DNA from: Vitellaria paradoxa
Lineage: Eukaryota > Streptophyta > Magnoliopsida > Ericales > Sapotaceae
NCBI GenBank assembly: GCA_019916065.1
Contig: CM034239.1
Span: forward strand, 34,434,419 to 34,498,418
Length of the DNA stretch: 64,000 nucleotides
Reading direction: 5' to 3'
Below, in pieces: positions 1 through 13,180 of this stretch. A program made the position numbers and the translations under genes. The notes under the pieces are model-generated. The model ran no database searches, was not told where the DNA came from, and was given only the letters and a program-made list of their open reading frames with translations. Every line of letters begins with the position of its first letter. Position 1 is the stretch's first letter.

Positions 1-1933
1 ATTGTAAGAAATCCAAGAACCTTTGTCTTTCTTGTGGAGACAATGTGTACAATACGGGAGGCATTATAAGTTTTCCATCAGGTCGCTCCTTGCAATGCAA
101 GGCTTTTCTAATTTTCATATCTTTTAAGTCCATGCGGGCTTTTGGGGTATCCTTGTTTTTTCCATGAATGCTCAACAGTGTGCCAATTAAACTGTCACAT
201 ATATTTTTTTCGATGTGCATGACATCAAGATTGTGCCTGAGATTGAGTGTCTTCCAATAGGGTAGCTTGAATAGAATGCTTTTTTTGTTCCAATTCAGGT
301 TGAATTTCTTGGTAATAGCTCTTTGAGATTTGCTCATCAATTTTTGCCTCTTAAGATTGTTTGGATGCTTCCCAAAGGGCTCATACATACCTACCGACAC
401 TTGTTCAAATATTTGTTCACCAGTTAAAAATCGTGCTTTTGGTCTATTCTCAACTTTACCATCAAAAAGCTTGCTTCTTCACCAAGAATGATCTTCAGGA
501 AGAAACGACGAGCACCCATGTACCCAATCTTGCCTCTAAATGACTGGGTTGAATGTTCTTCATTACAATTAGGGCAAGCCATATACCCTTTTGTTGTCCA
601 CCCTGACAAATTACCATAAGCTGGGAAGTCATTAATAGTCCACATGATAACTGCACGCATTTGAAAATTGCATCTTGATGATGCATCATAAGTGCACACA
701 CCATTTTCCCACAAGTCCTTCAACTTATCAATTAATGGGCGCATATAAACATCAACGTTTCGACTTGCTGCAGTTGGTCCTGGAATAAGCAATGACATCA
801 TGCAAAATTGCCCCTTCATACATTTCCATGGTGGCAAGTTATATGGTGTAACCATGATAGGCCACATACTGTATGAAATACTCATGTTTCCAAAAGGATT
901 AAACCCATCAGTAGCTAGGCCTAGCCTCACATTTCTTGACTCTTTAGCAAATTCAGGATGTGTTCTGTCAAAATTCTTCCACTCATCACCATCTGCAGGA
1001 TGCCTCGATATCCCATCATCAACTCGCTTCTCCTTATGCCATCTCATGTCTGAAGCCGTTTTCCTCGACATATACAATCTTTTCAACCTCGATGTAAGTG
1101 GGAAGTACCGCACCACCTTGTGTGCAATTTTCTTATCATTTCTACCTTGTGGTTTATATCTGGACGCCTTACATACTGGGCATTTATCTAGGCTTGCATT
1201 CTCCTTCCAAAAAAGTGCACAATCAAATTTACAAGCATCAATGCACTCATACCCTGAGCCCAAATCTTGTAACAATTTCTTAGCCTCGTAAACAGTCCAA
1301 GGAACCCTCTCATTACAATTGGGTAAAAGGTTTTTTAATATCTTTAATAAATAGTCTACAGATTTGTTGCTCCACTTAAACATCACCTTTGCATGCATAA
1401 TAGTGATAACAAATGACAACACACTATACTCTTTACAACCTGGGTATAACTCACGTCGAGTCTCGTGTAATAGCTTGTTGAAGTTTCCAACGTCCTCTAC
1501 TTCTATGTCGTCAATACTTTCTTCTGTATCATGATCATTGCTCAAATTTCCAAAATAAATATCTTCTAACATATCAAAAACTCATTACCATTTCCCTGCA
1601 ATTCATCACTTTTTCACTTTCATTGGTTGTTATTCTGTCCTGAAAATCATCGTCGTCGTCATTCATGGCAACATTTTCTACATTTGATGAACTAACTGCA
1701 ATATCTTCACCATGATGTAACCAAGTTGTGTATGTCGTTGACATTCCTCTCAATAATAAATGATACCTGACTATATTAATGTCAAGGTATGAAATGTTCA
1801 TGCAATTCACACATGGACAACGAATCTTTCCATCCAATCCAACACTTGCAGTAGCAAATTCAATAAACGCATTAACCCCTATTCTGTACTCGTCGCTCAC
1901 TCGATCTTTAAGTTTCATCCAACTTTTATCCAT
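1..1933 (-). pseudogene. CACTA transposase relic (transposase-associated domain plus TNP2 / Transposase_21)
   Basis: Minus-strand reading starts with MDKSWMKLKDRVSDEYRIGV (ATG at 1,933). This matches the transposase-associated N-terminal domain, including the Cys pattern RCPCVNC. It then runs into the TNP2 core, with motifs such as CPVCKASRY, RYFPLTSRLKRLYMS, NPFGNMSISYSMWPIM and MACPNCNEEHSTQSFRGKIGYMGARRF. Past the last long open stretch, the family reading continues to position 1 in another frame (NLRHNLDVMHIEKNICDSLI). There are three breaks: a one-base shift near 1,575-1,580 between the N-terminal and core ORFs, a one-base loss near 499-506 after the GARRF motif, and a TGA at 479-481 where an Arg codon is expected. 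The gene is therefore dead, but the order and spacing of motifs are clear. In an active element this protein would bind subterminal repeats and cut the ends. Confidence 0.85.
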
Positions 1934-4534
1934 TTATAACAACCTACAACAAAAAATCAAAACATATATCTAATATTTTCTACTAAAAATTACAACAATT
2001 ATTATTTGTAAATAATAATTAAGTATATCAAAACACATTCTCATAAAAAAAAAAGTCGTGTAGTCCAAATAAAATCACATCAAAACATAGATGCAAGAAT
2101 ATTAGTTTGTGTACTCACAAAAATTTTGAGACTCACCATATTATATGATAACAATAGAATTAGAGGTTGAAATAATTGAAATTTCAAAAGGCTGCAAATA
2201 AGTGCTAAGCAACTTCAATCTTTGGGGTTGACTACTAGAATCCATATTTTCCATTTTGTGAGGGTGACAAATCTAGTTTAAATTCCAATGAAAATATCTT
2301 TCCTACTATCTAAAATATAGCTCTTGATATGGTGTCAAATTCCCTAACTAATGCAGTTATTAATTTTTCTTGAAGAATAACTTTGATGTAATGTGCAGCC
2401 TAAGTACAGAGAAAATCCTGAGTAATTGGAATTGTTATCCTCCTTGAGTGTTAAATCTAGTATCAATTAGAAACGTTAGATGAGAAAGCCTCCGATAATA
2501 TTTTTTATTTTATAATGAATTCTGTTCAAACATAAGTTGATTTCATAATAAACCAAACGAGGCATGTCATTGAAAGCAATCTAGTAATATTATTATTACT
2601 AAAATAGATTTCTATAATTTTATTATTTTCAAGTAATATTTTTTTTTTTATATAAGTTGTATAGCATTACTCAATATCTATTCATTTTCTTTTCATTTTC
2701 CTAATCATACCAAAGACAACTAAAATAAATTTAACATTTTTCTTGTATACATTTTCTTTTCTTTTTTTCCTTTTATTTTTTCCCCTAACAAATCTTTTAA
2801 GGGGCCAGCCAACTTTAGTTAGCAAGCCCTAGCCAGTGAAGGGATTCATTAAGGGACAAGACAAGAAATCACGGGTCATATTCCCGTCTGACGTAGCAAA
2901 GATAAAAGAATGCCCCATGGTCCTATTTAATTTAGGAGCGTAGATCGATGTGTTCGTAATGGCAGTGCGTACAGAAGTGTAACACAAAGAAAATCAAATT
3001 AGAGAATTGATTCTCTCCTTTGTCTCGCTAATTGCAGACATAAATTCGTCTTCTCAGGGCTAATACTGTGTGATGTTTGCGAACTCAATGGACGAAAATG
3101 CCTGTCCGTAGAAAATAAAATTATAATGATTATTACATATTGTTTGTAAATTATTTTCTAATAAAAAAATTGTCCGTACTTTTATTTATAAAAAGAATTA
3201 GCAGGCGATTTTGCCACAGGCATGAACAAATTTGCACAACGTTCCTTCCTTTTTTTTCACTCATTTCGTTTTCGAATTTTTTGCACAAATTAAGCATGTC
3301 ATAATAAAATTATAAATATACACTTAGATACTCGTTTTGTGCATGAATGAGAAAAAAAACTTTTTAAATTTTAATTTGTGTAAAAACCAAAAAATACATT
3401 TTTTATTTTTTACCCAAACAATTTTTGTTTAAAAAAAAACAATTCTAATATATATACTTATAAAGTTGTTTGAAATAATAATTTCAGCTTTTGCCAAAAT
3501 AACTATAAACTTAAACGTTGAAATATATATTGTTTTTAAAAGTAAAAAGTTTTGCTTTCAGTCCATACTTGGACTTGGACGGCGTAGAAATCATAGATGG
3601 CTAGATTGGAATTACATTTAGCAAGGGATAATAAATACCACTTGGTTTGAGAGTAAACTACGACATTGCCATTGAGTGGATCGACAAAATCCTTGTTCCG
3701 ACAACATATCCGGGGCATCAGATCTTTAACACAAATCAGAAACCTGGCTTCTTCAAGGTGGGTCCAAGAGTCTTGGCCATCCGATTATAAGTGGGATACC
3801 CACATCCAATGGTCAATAAAGCTTTATAAAAAAAAATCCATAGTTCAGACAGTAAATAAAAAAAAAAAAAAAAAAACTTACCAAAAAGATAAAATGAAAA
3901 AAGGGTATTTGATGTTTTGGATTTGGAAGATTTGATGCTATGGCCTCTTTGTACCTCTGCAAAATTTACGAATTACAAAATTGTAAATTTTATAAAGTTA
4001 TATAACTCCAAACACTCCTTTCTCTCTCTCTCTCATCTTTATATATATATATATTGCCCTGACGCCGTGTGATGCAGGGAGAGTGATGGTTACGGAATAG
4101 AAGAGAGAGGAAAAAGAAGCCGCCCACTTGTTTGGCATTGTTAACAGAGATGTCTGTATATATATATATGTTTTTTTTGGGTTTAAACACAGAAAATCAA
4201 TGGAACCAAGCCCTTAAATTCATGATACACAACACTAATCATCCACACAATCCAATGCTCAACCACCAACACGGATAAGAACAAGTCGTCAAGATTTCAC
4301 ATACAAAAACACCTGCATATATATAAATATATATATCAAGAGAGAGAGAGATTGAAGGCATACCAACAGCAACGGTGGAAAGGAGAGTGACAGGAAGAAT
4401 ATAGTGGCAGAGAAACTCAGGTGGCAACGGCGGAAGAGGAGAGTGACAGGAAGAAAGCAGCGGCAGAGAAACCCAAGTGGAGAGAGTGAGAGAATCAGAA
4501 ACGCAAAAGGAAAGCTGTTTGCGTGGGGGATTAT
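1934..4534. other. Internal non-coding part of the CACTA element; no gene seen
   Basis: AT-rich sequence between the transposase start and the subterminal repeats. It holds several homopolymer runs, a CT microsatellite at about 4,019-4,034 and short TA runs near 4,038-4,054 and 4,314-4,336. Short ORFs here have low-complexity translations and no recognised motif. It presumably holds the element's promoter and 5' leader, but I cannot point to specific signals. Confidence 0.4.
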
Positions 4535-4961
4535 ATTTATCCTTTACCGACCAGTTGGTCGGTAATGAGAAAAAAAAATTTCTTAATCCTTTACCGACCA
4601 CATAGTTGGTCGCCGAATGAGATAATTTCCGACTAAGTAGTCGGGAAATATACAAACTATTCTTAAAACCTTTGTCGACCAAGCCGTTGGTCGCGAAAGG
4701 TCTAAATTTTTTGGCGGAAAAAAAAAGGAAGGGGGCACTTTTACATTATCCCCGACTGATTGGTCGCGGAAAGGATGCCTACGTTTGCCGACTAAATATT
4801 TGGTTGAGAAATGTTATTTCTTTAGTCGGTAAAACCTTAGAAAACGGAATCCAGTATTTTTGCCTATTGCCGACTAAGTAGTCGGTAAAAGCCTTATAAT
4901 TACCGACTAAATTACATTTGGTCGGCAAAATTGGTCGGCAAAGTTGCGTAGTGTTGTAGTG
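4535..4961. repeat. CACTA subterminal repeat block and terminal inverted repeat
   Basis: At least ten copies of a short unit built on CCGACTAA / TTGGTCGG alternate in orientation, for example near 4,546, 4,590, 4,675, 4,755, 4,870, 4,900 and 4,930. The block ends in TTGTAGTG. In CACTA elements such repeats bind the transposase or its accessory DNA-binding protein. The pairing of direct and inverted copies would also let single strands fold. Confidence 0.8.
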
Positions 4962-5575
4962 ATGGAAGGCGAAAATGGTCTTTCTAGGTCACAGCATTTA
5001 AGCGTCTATAGTCAATACACATACATCACCTAGTTTGGGTATGTTGTGGTACTAACTCTCCTTTTTCATTTTCTGCAATAGTGACACCAGATTTTTTAGG
5101 AACCACTTAGGTGGGACTCACCACCTTGAATCTAAGATGGGGTAAATGATACTCACATCCAGCAATTTGAGCACTTCTCCCTTCACAAACTCTTTCATGT
5201 TAGGATTAAGCCTATGTTACATTTGCCTCACCGGTTTGGCATCATCCTCAAGGTATATATGATGAGTGTATACTAAAGGGCTAATACCTCAAAGATCTAC
5301 CACTGTCCAACCTAAGGCCTTAAGGTGAGCATTTAAAACTGTTAACAAGCTCTCTTCCTAGGCTTTCTCCAACTTAGAAGACATAACTATTGGAAATGTC
5401 TCACCCAAACAAAACTACTAGAAATTTCTCACCCCCTTAGAAATGCATACTGAAGCTCACTAGGTAAAGGTTTCCTAGAAGGACAAGGGAGACACTCTAC
5501 TGATGGCTTGGGTTTAATCAAAGATGGCTCCGAAAGCTCAAACACCAGCACGTAGCCACTAATAGCCAAAACTTC
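4962..5575 (-). mobile_element. Ty3/gypsy reverse-transcriptase relic interrupted by the CACTA element
   Basis: The minus-strand translation gives the typical plant gypsy order. Reading leftwards there is a PPKLELKPLPSHLRYAFL-like pre-RT stretch (about 5,420-5,510), then motifs such as LEDDAKPVRQ, RLNPNMKEFVKGEVLKLLD and SIIYPILDS, then VCIDYRRLNAVT at 4,975-5,020. In-frame stops occur throughout. The reading ends abruptly at 4,962 right after the KDHFRLP-like motif, exactly where the CACTA terminus begins. The spacer resembles Athila/Tat-type elements, which is an inference. No LTRs belonging to this relic are visible. Confidence 0.75.
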
Positions 5576-5577
5576 TT

Positions 5578-7010
5578 CTCAAGAACAAATGGTTGTTCAA
5601 GTTAAAGGATGAAGAAAGAAATCAACCAAGGTACATTGCCCAATTGGTGGTAAAGGGTTTTGGTCAAAGAAAATATATTAATTTTGACGAGATATTTTCA
5701 ATAGTTGTGAAAATCAAATCAATTTGAGTTATACTCAGATTAGCTACTAGTTTGAATCTGAAGATTGATAAGTTAGATGGCAAAATTGTGTTCTTTCATG
5801 GTAATTTGGAGAAGAAGATATACATGGAGCAGCCGGAAGAGTTCAAAGTCAAAGGCAAGGAAAATCTTATATGCCGATTGAAGAAAAGCTTGTACAGACT
5901 AAAGTAAACTCCACAGCAGCGCTATAAGAAATTTGATTCATTCATGATGGATTATGAATATAGCAGGACCACATTTAATCACTGTGTTTACTTTAAGATG
6001 TTTATTGAAAGTGATTTCATTATCCTACTACTGTAGGTTGATAAAATGTTAATTGTTGGCTATGACATTGCCAAAATTAACCAATTGAAAAAGGAACTCG
6101 ACAAGTCATTTGCCATGAAAGATTTCGGTCCAATGAAACAAATACTTGGAATGAAGATTGCTAAAGATAGACAAAGCAAGAAGTCATAGTTATCCTAAGA
6201 AAAGTATATTGAAAAGGTGTTGGAAAGATTTAATATGAACAAAGCAAAGGTTGTATCATTTCCACTCGCAAACCATTTCAAGTTAAGCACAGATCAGAGT
6301 CCCAAGATTGACAAAGAGAAGGCAAAAATGAATAATATGCCTTATCAGTCCACTGTTGGAAGCCTAATATATGCAATGGTGTGTACAAGGCCTAATATTG
6401 CTTACACAGTTAGAGTTGTAAACAAATTTCTTCCAATCCTAGAAAGGAACGCTAGAGAGCAGCGAAATGGATTCTCAGGTATCTCAGAGGTACTTTAAAA
6501 GTATGCTTGTGTTTTGGTACTAACAAAATAGTACTAGACAATTTTATTAATGCAGATATGACTGGTGAAATTAACTCTAGAAAGTCAACTTCAAGATACT
6601 TGATAAAATTTGTAGGAGCATTGTCTTGGTAGTCAAGACTACCTAAATGTGTAACTCTATCCACTATAGCAGTAGAGTACATAGCAGTGACAGAAGCCTA
6701 CAAGGAAATGTTGTAGTTGAAAAAATTCTTAGAAGAGTTTGGATTGGCACAAGAAAAATATGTCCTTTATTGTGACAGTCAAAATGCAATCCATCTATGC
6801 AAGAATCTAACTTTTCACTCTAGGCTAAAGCACAATGATTTGAGATATCACTAGATTCATGACATCCTGGATTAGAAGCAAGCTGGACAAAGTTCATACA
6901 GACAAGAACCCATCAGATATAATGACAAAGGTGATTTAAAAAGAAAAAATTGATTTTTGTAGAAGCTTGGCAGGCATGAACTCAAGCAAGGAAACACTAC
7001 ATTGAACTTT
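5578..7010 (+). mobile_element. Ty1/copia relic: reverse transcriptase to RNase H
   Basis: Plus-strand translation shows a copia RT: KWLFKLKDEE at the start, NLKIDKLDGKIVFFHGNLEK (the normally 'DVKTAFLHG' motif), ICRLKKSLYRLK, the active-site region VDKMLIVGYD, and MKDFGPMKQILGMKI. The connecting region is open from 6,217 to 6,498 (NMPYQSTVGSLIYAMVCTRP). RNase H follows to about 6,990 (SRKSTSRYL, VEYIAVTEAYKEM, YCDSQNAIHLCKNL). Many stops (for example near 5,727, 5,905 and 6,035) make it non-coding. The motif set fits the Tork-like side of copia. A second relic with similar sequence lies at about 47.1-48.1 kb. Confidence 0.8.
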
Positions 7011-7014
7011 GCAC

Positions 7015-7650
7015 GGTGAAAGGGGGTGCAAGGGCACCTCGATAAGAAGGGGTAGTGAACTAAGACCAAGGGCAAGCCTTCACTGGACAGAAGCATTGCA
7101 GAAAGGAATCTCGGCTATGATTCTTATAACTAATGTTATTGGCACTCAAATAAAAGAGTGTAGGAGCATCATTAAGGGGGTGCTTTAAGATTACCAGAAG
7201 ACGTTCTATTCTGCAAAATGTGACAAATCCACCCACGCTGGGTGAAGACAGTGATTGTTGACTTACAATGGTGTCCACCCACGTGGGTGGATGATGCCAA
7301 AATTGACAGCTAGATGACACCAAAATTGATAGCCAACATTTGGCTAAATTAAATAAAAAAATTATATTTGGCAAAATTCTGTTAAACCTCCTGCACTAAT
7401 TCTGTCAAATAAAGTAATATAAATATGTGCAGAAGATTTATGATTTTTGGTATGGCAAAAGTTAATGAGCAGAGAGATAGTGTGTGGCAAAATATTTGTA
7501 AGACAGAGAGGAAATGAAGAGAGTTGAGAGAAAAATTTCTTTTATTTCCACTATAATAAAGTAAAGCTCTCCATTAGATGTAGGCCTTGTCGAATCATGC
7601 AAAAATTATTGTGTTATTCTTTGCTTATATTTTTGACTCCTTCTGATATC
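7015..7650 (+). repeat. Probable 3' LTR region of the copia relic (ends not fixed)
   Basis: A purine-rich GAAAGGGGG tract at about 7,017-7,026 directly after the RNase H end looks like a polypurine tract, followed by TGCAAGGG as a possible LTR start. The segment around 7,540-7,620 has the look of a plant copia LTR tail. I could not find a matching 5' LTR or a target duplication, so both borders are approximate. Confidence 0.4.
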
Positions 7651-8222
7651 CCCAAAAGGGGCGGAACTACATTAAGGCAATGAAGACAAGTAACCCCCCT
7701 TGATCTTGGATGCAAAATTATCAAAATACCCTTGATGTTTTAGTTGTATTAAAAGAATTAAATTAATTTAAAATTAGAGTATATTAGTCTTATAACAAAA
7801 TTAAGGCTAGCTTAAATTTTTTTAATATAAAAAAAGTTTATAAGAATCAAACCTAAGTATTTTTTATGAAATAAAGTACATTCTCCCTCTACACTATTGA
7901 ATACTTTTGTGCATAATATCAAAAAATAAAATATAACATAATAAATTTTATGAACAATAAAGCTTAATAATAGTTATATTTTTTTTGGTAACAAGAAACA
8001 TCACTATTAAATCTCAGGCGCCTCTAAAAGTACCAATTGAATCATTATACTATGAAAAATAATTCACCAATTTAATGTCCATAAATAATTCTAACTCTCC
8101 CTAAAAGTAAGATTATTTCTCTTCTACCCCCTAACCCTAAGGTTATTCATTATCCTTTTCTTAAGTACCCGGTACCCCCTTACTAAAAATCCTAAATCTA
8201 CCCCAGATCTCCAACACGCATC

Positions 8223-8264
<42 letters not shown>

Positions 8265-8571
8265 CGTTGTAAATTCCATGCTTGAGATAAGAGTTTTTGA
8301 TTAATTAAAAAATTATCTCTAGAAAATCTATATATTTGGTACCCTATTAATTCATAAGTTTTCTCGACAAAAATAGATTAACCTACATCCTACCCACACA
8401 AGATTTGTCGAAGACTTTTGATTTAAAAGTAGTGGATCTCGTTCCCTTGACTCTTCCCCGACAATAAAGAGATTAACCTACACCCCACCTACATAAGACC
8501 CGCATGAAGACTTTTGAGTTAATAAGTGCTAGATTTCCTTCTCAACGCAAACATGAAACTGCAAAAATTGG
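7651..8571. other. AT-rich spacer with a long poly-T tract; no gene
   Basis: No coding or repeat structure recognised apart from an uninterrupted T run at about 8,227-8,261, possibly the reverse-strand tail of a retroposed copy. The last 8 bases (8,564-8,571, AAAATTGG) are the left target duplication of the following hAT element. Confidence 0.45.
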
Positions 8572-10718
8572 TAGGGATGGCAATGGACCGGACCAAACTA
8601 GTTATTGACAAAACTGATAATTGAATCGGTCACTCGAACCGTAATCCGAAACTGAACGGTTTCGATTTTGGGTAATCGAAACTAAATCGTTCGGATAACC
8701 AAACTGTTCGGGTAACCGGTTTCATCAAAAAACTATTTTTTTTTCTCTCCACTACTAATACAAGGAAAACCAAAACAATAAATAAAATTAAGAGATCCAA
8801 AACAGATTCTAGCAACCGTGGCAGTTTAGGTCCAAAACTACAAGGAAAACAAATACAGATTCCAAAAACAGTGATAATCCCACTAACAGTGACAATACCT
8901 ACTAGTGACAATTCCAACAAACACAGATTCCAACAACAAAAACAAAAGCAAGTAGATCCAAAGCAAATTCCAGCAACAACACCAGATGTAAGCAATAAGA
9001 GATCCCATAGACCACATCAAGCTTCAACATTCCACAGCATCAAAGAACAGCAGTAGGGAGAAATAGGTCCCAAAAACTCCATAATGTAAGATCTAATTAC
9101 TAGATGAAAACACACCATTATCCAGCGTTCACAAACAAAGGGTTTAACTTAAATTTTTCATCGTTTCCATTTAAAATTAGATGCACAATTAATAATATCA
9201 AAAATTGAACCATGAGATACATCATCTCTAGGTCAGCAAACTAGCAATTATTTCAATTTACCTCATTCGATGGTCTTAACAAGCTTTGCTAGAATCAAAT
9301 CAGACATACTTAATTATAGACAAAAAAAGTTTAATCAATGTGAGCAATATGTAATGTAAAACCACAAGAAACATAAGATAAATGATAATTACCTCACATG
9401 TCACACACGAATCCCCCAAAAAATTACAAGATGATACTATTTTGATTACCTTTCACTTCTTTAGCCCACAATCAACTTTGAGAGCACATTAAGGCTTCCA
9501 TTGTATCAAGATGAAGTCTACTACGATATGGACTCACCAACCTACCATTTGTGCTAAATGCAAATTCAGAAGCAACCGTAGATACCGGAATAGCCAACAA
9601 ATCTCTAGCCATGGTAGCTAAAATTGGATACTTGGGTTGATTTGATTTCCACCAATTTAAGACATCAAAGCCTAGGTTAATGGCAAGACATCTTCCGAAA
9701 AATAAAGATCCAACTCCAATCTTGCAGTATTGATGGTCTTACTTCTCTTTGATGCATGAAGTTGATAGACAGCATACTTTGACAGGCCCTCTAGATCATT
9801 GGAAGTTGATTCGGAAGAAGATTGGCCAGTACCCTCCCTTCTTGAACTAGGACATTGGTACTCGTTAAGTAATTTGTAACAAAATTGGCGAACTTTCTCA
9901 ACTTCATCCTCAAAAGTTGTTGGAAACAACAATGAATAGTAGAAATCCAAAACTTTCATTTTGTTCTTAGGATCCAATACTAAAGAAACTGCCACAATAC
10001 CATGTATCACAGACCAATACTTGTCAAATTTTTCCACCATTCTTTCAGCTATTTCTTGAATCATCTCATTCTTATCATTAAGCCAATCTCTCAATTCAAG
10101 TCTAATCTCACATATGTTTGGAAAGCATTGATTTACAGTGCGGTATTAAGTTCCAGATAATAACTCAATCGCCTTAAAAAAGATTTTTAGCCTCGCACAA
10201 ACATCTTTGGCAAACACCCACTCATGTTCATTTGGTATTGATTCGTATTGAGCATCCGTTTGCTTAAGCGATAAAATACTTCCTTATACAATAGGGCTGT
10301 TTAAAGCATCAAGAATGTGGAATTCCACCTAGTTGCACAATCAAGTCCTAATTTCTTAGTATAAGTCACATTCAATTGGCATGCCGTTTCTTCAAATTTC
10401 TCGATTCTTTTAGGTGTTGCTGTCCAAAAAGCTACACTATTCGAAATTTTCTCAATAGCCACCTTTATTACATCCAACCCATCTTTAACAATAAGATTAA
10501 GAATGTGCGCACAACAATGCATATGAAACAATTCTCCACGCAATAATAGTGATGTACTATCAAGTTTGTCCTCTAAAAGTTCAATCATAGCATCATTAGT
10601 AGAGCAATTATCAACAGTTACACAAGAAATCTTCCTATCAATGTTCCAGTCCATCAAACAATCCAACAATTGGTTACATAGAACATCTTTTGTACGTGGA
10701 CATGGCACATATATGAAC

Positions 10719-10813
10719 CTAGCATGTAACATTGATATTTAATTAATTAAACATGGAACAATAAAGGTCTACATCGTATAAGTGAATAAGATAATAGTGT
10801 ATGTTAGACATAC
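10719..10813 (-). other. Intron of the hAT transposase relic
   Basis: The minus-strand donor is TTTTGAG|GTATGTC and the acceptor ATGCTAG|GTTCATA. Joining the borders gives an uninterrupted LQSRILRFIYVPC, which is the conserved order in plant hAT transposases. The 95-bp intron is otherwise featureless. Confidence 0.7.
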
Positions 10814-11594
10814 CTCAAAATGCGACTTTGCAAAGTCCAAGTGTCATCAACAAAGAGGGCTATGACAGCAATGAAGCCTTTTTTTTTTTATTACAATCTA
10901 CTTGTGATAGCCAATCTTGATTACAATCTACTTTGCAAAGTCCACATATCCGTTATGATAGCTAATCTTGTCACGCCCCGAAATCCACAATTGGGGGCGT
11001 GGGAACAAAACCCATTAAGTAAATATCAAACCGTGAAGAACGTACCATATTAAAGTAGATGCTAGTTAAAATAAGTATTATTCAATTTCTTGAATATTCA
11101 AAATGCCTTTAAAATGCCCTAAAAAATGGGCTACAAAACCATGCCCAAATCAAAACTCCATTACATTAAAATTTAAATGTTAGAATGCAAAGTAAAACAA
11201 ATCATCCAGCTAGAACAACCTAAGACGGTTAGCTAACCCACTAGTCCATTACGAGCATCAACTCCTGCATTACTAACTGTAGTAGGGGGTGAGCAATAAA
11301 TTCCACGTGTGCTCAGAAAGTGTTTATGAAATATAATTTTTAATCATGCAAAGCTATTAACACTAATTTAATAAGAATAAAATTTAAAATCTTATAATTT
11401 TCAACATATCTATATTTAATTATTACATTCAAATTATATAGTTACTTAGCCATGATCCCGCAGTCTTATGCTAAAAATAATCATATCACATCATCACATC
11501 ACCACACATCAATATCATACTATGGGTTAAGTACTCTGTAAGTTTAGTCTGTGGCCTTAGAACTAAACCCAAAATAAACTCCAAGCCTAAACCG

Positions 11595-11790
11595 TGAGGT
11601 ACAACTAGTCCTGCAGTCTTAGATCTACTCATCATATCCCTAGATCTTAGTCATAGGGTACAATTGGTCCCGCAGTCCCAAATATACTCATCACATCCCT
11701 AGACCTCTATCATGGGGTACAATTGGTCCCGCAGTCCCAAATGTACTCAATTGCCTTAGTAGGCAAACCGGTCCCGCAGTCCCGATACTA
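11595..11790. repeat. Imperfect tandem repeat inside the solo LTR, ~57-bp unit
   Basis: Three to four copies of a unit containing GGTACAATTGGTCCCGCAGT and a CTCATCACATCCCTAGA-like stretch, at about 11,600, 11,657 and 11,715, with a partial copy near 11,770. No coding potential. Confidence 0.7.
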
Positions 11791-13126
11791 AATATACGCT
11801 AGAATAAGCTGTAAATACATTTTGTAGGTTTCTAGCCTATTGGTTATGCTAACTACTCTTCGCAGGTTTTAGGACTTTCAACCCTTGGACTCTAGAACCC
11901 ACCTTTTCTAGTACCCTTAATGACCCCAATAACCCAAAAATTAAATCTCAAGTAATTCCTTTAATTAACAGCACAACATATACAAAAGTTCTCCCTAATT
12001 TGATTTTTTTTTTTTTTGTTCTTCCTTTTACTTTATAAGTTTTATAAAGTGTGAATGTGTTTGGGGCCTAAGTTTCATGTTGCCCTTCCATAAAATATTC
12101 TCATACAAGATTTATCAAATAAATATCATGCAACCATATTTAGGAATATATATGTAGCTAGCTTAGTAAATAAAATTTTATATCAAGCATGTTATGACAA
12201 TGAAGGATTCAAGACATAAATTTTGATAATTCATAAAAAATAGAAAATGAAATATTTTATACTAATTCAAAAGCCTAAAATACTTATAATTAAGTCTAGT
12301 TTCATAAAACAAGATTTAAAATTTATTCATAAAGCCATATAATAGATTTTAAGAATACTAAATGGGTATTTCAGCTAGAACCATACAGAACAGCTTACTT
12401 TCATGATTTTATAAAATCCATTTTAAATCCAAAAGTTTTGAAATTTTCACAAAAAGCTCATTCATATATCTAGTTTAACATATAAAAATTTCAAAAAATT
12501 ATATCAACTTTTATTTATACCTTTTATACCAAATCTCTGATTGCTGTCAGTATAGCAATGTAAACCAAGCAGCCAAGTTTCAATATTTTTACAAAATAAA
12601 TTATTAGTCAAAAAATTATAACATATCTAGTTTCATACATAAAATTTTTAGAAATAAATTTAATTTCTATGTATTATTTTTATACCAAAAATCAAACTCC
12701 TGTCAGCACAGCAATTTAAAACAAACAGTCAATTTTCACAATTTTTATAAAATCCATTTTAAATAAAAAAAAGTATGAAATTTTTACTGAATACTACTTT
12801 AGATATGTACTCCCATAGATAAAAATCGAAAATTAATTCGACCTGTAAGTATGAATTTCATGAAAAAACAATGTGCTAATAAATCCCAACCAAATAGTCA
12901 AGTTTGACTATTTTTAATAAATTCCTTTAAATTCCAAAATTATAAATTTTTACAGGAAACTCATCTACATGTCTAATTTAACATATAAAAGTTTCAAGAA
13001 TTAAATCAACCTCTAAGTATGATTTTTATGGGAAAACAGTGTACCCATTCCAGTGTGAAAGTTCTAGAATTTCACATAATCAAGAATCAATTCATAGAAC
13101 AAGTTTTTCATCTCTTGCGCACGCGC

Positions 13127-13180
13127 TCACACACACTCACACACACACACACACACACACACAATATATATATATATACA
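13127..13180. repeat. CA/TA microsatellite
   Basis: A run of about 20 CA dinucleotides is followed by about 8 TA dinucleotides, inside the solo LTR. Confidence 0.9.

Larger units (their letters stand above)
1..4961 (-). mobile_element. CACTA (En/Spm) DNA transposon, 5' part, running off the left edge
   Basis: The right end at 4,957-4,961 is TAGTG, read on the minus strand as CACTACAACACTACGC, the standard CACTA terminus. About 430 bp inside it are the usual subterminal repeats, short TACCGACTAA / TTGGTCGGTAA units on both strands. A TNP2-type transposase relic reads on the minus strand at 1-1,933, so the element's 5' end lies to the right and its 3' end is outside the window. The flank at 4,962 falls inside a gypsy reverse-transcriptase relic, which indicates an insertion into that retroelement. 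The other junction is not visible, so the 3-bp target duplication cannot be checked. The 2.6 kb between the transposase start and the subterminal repeats could include later insertions. Confidence 0.8.

Noticed and set aside
4239..4682. 147-codon minus ORF at the CACTA right side
   Set aside because: It spans the subterminal repeats and microsatellites; composition is driven by repeats and no domain is visible.
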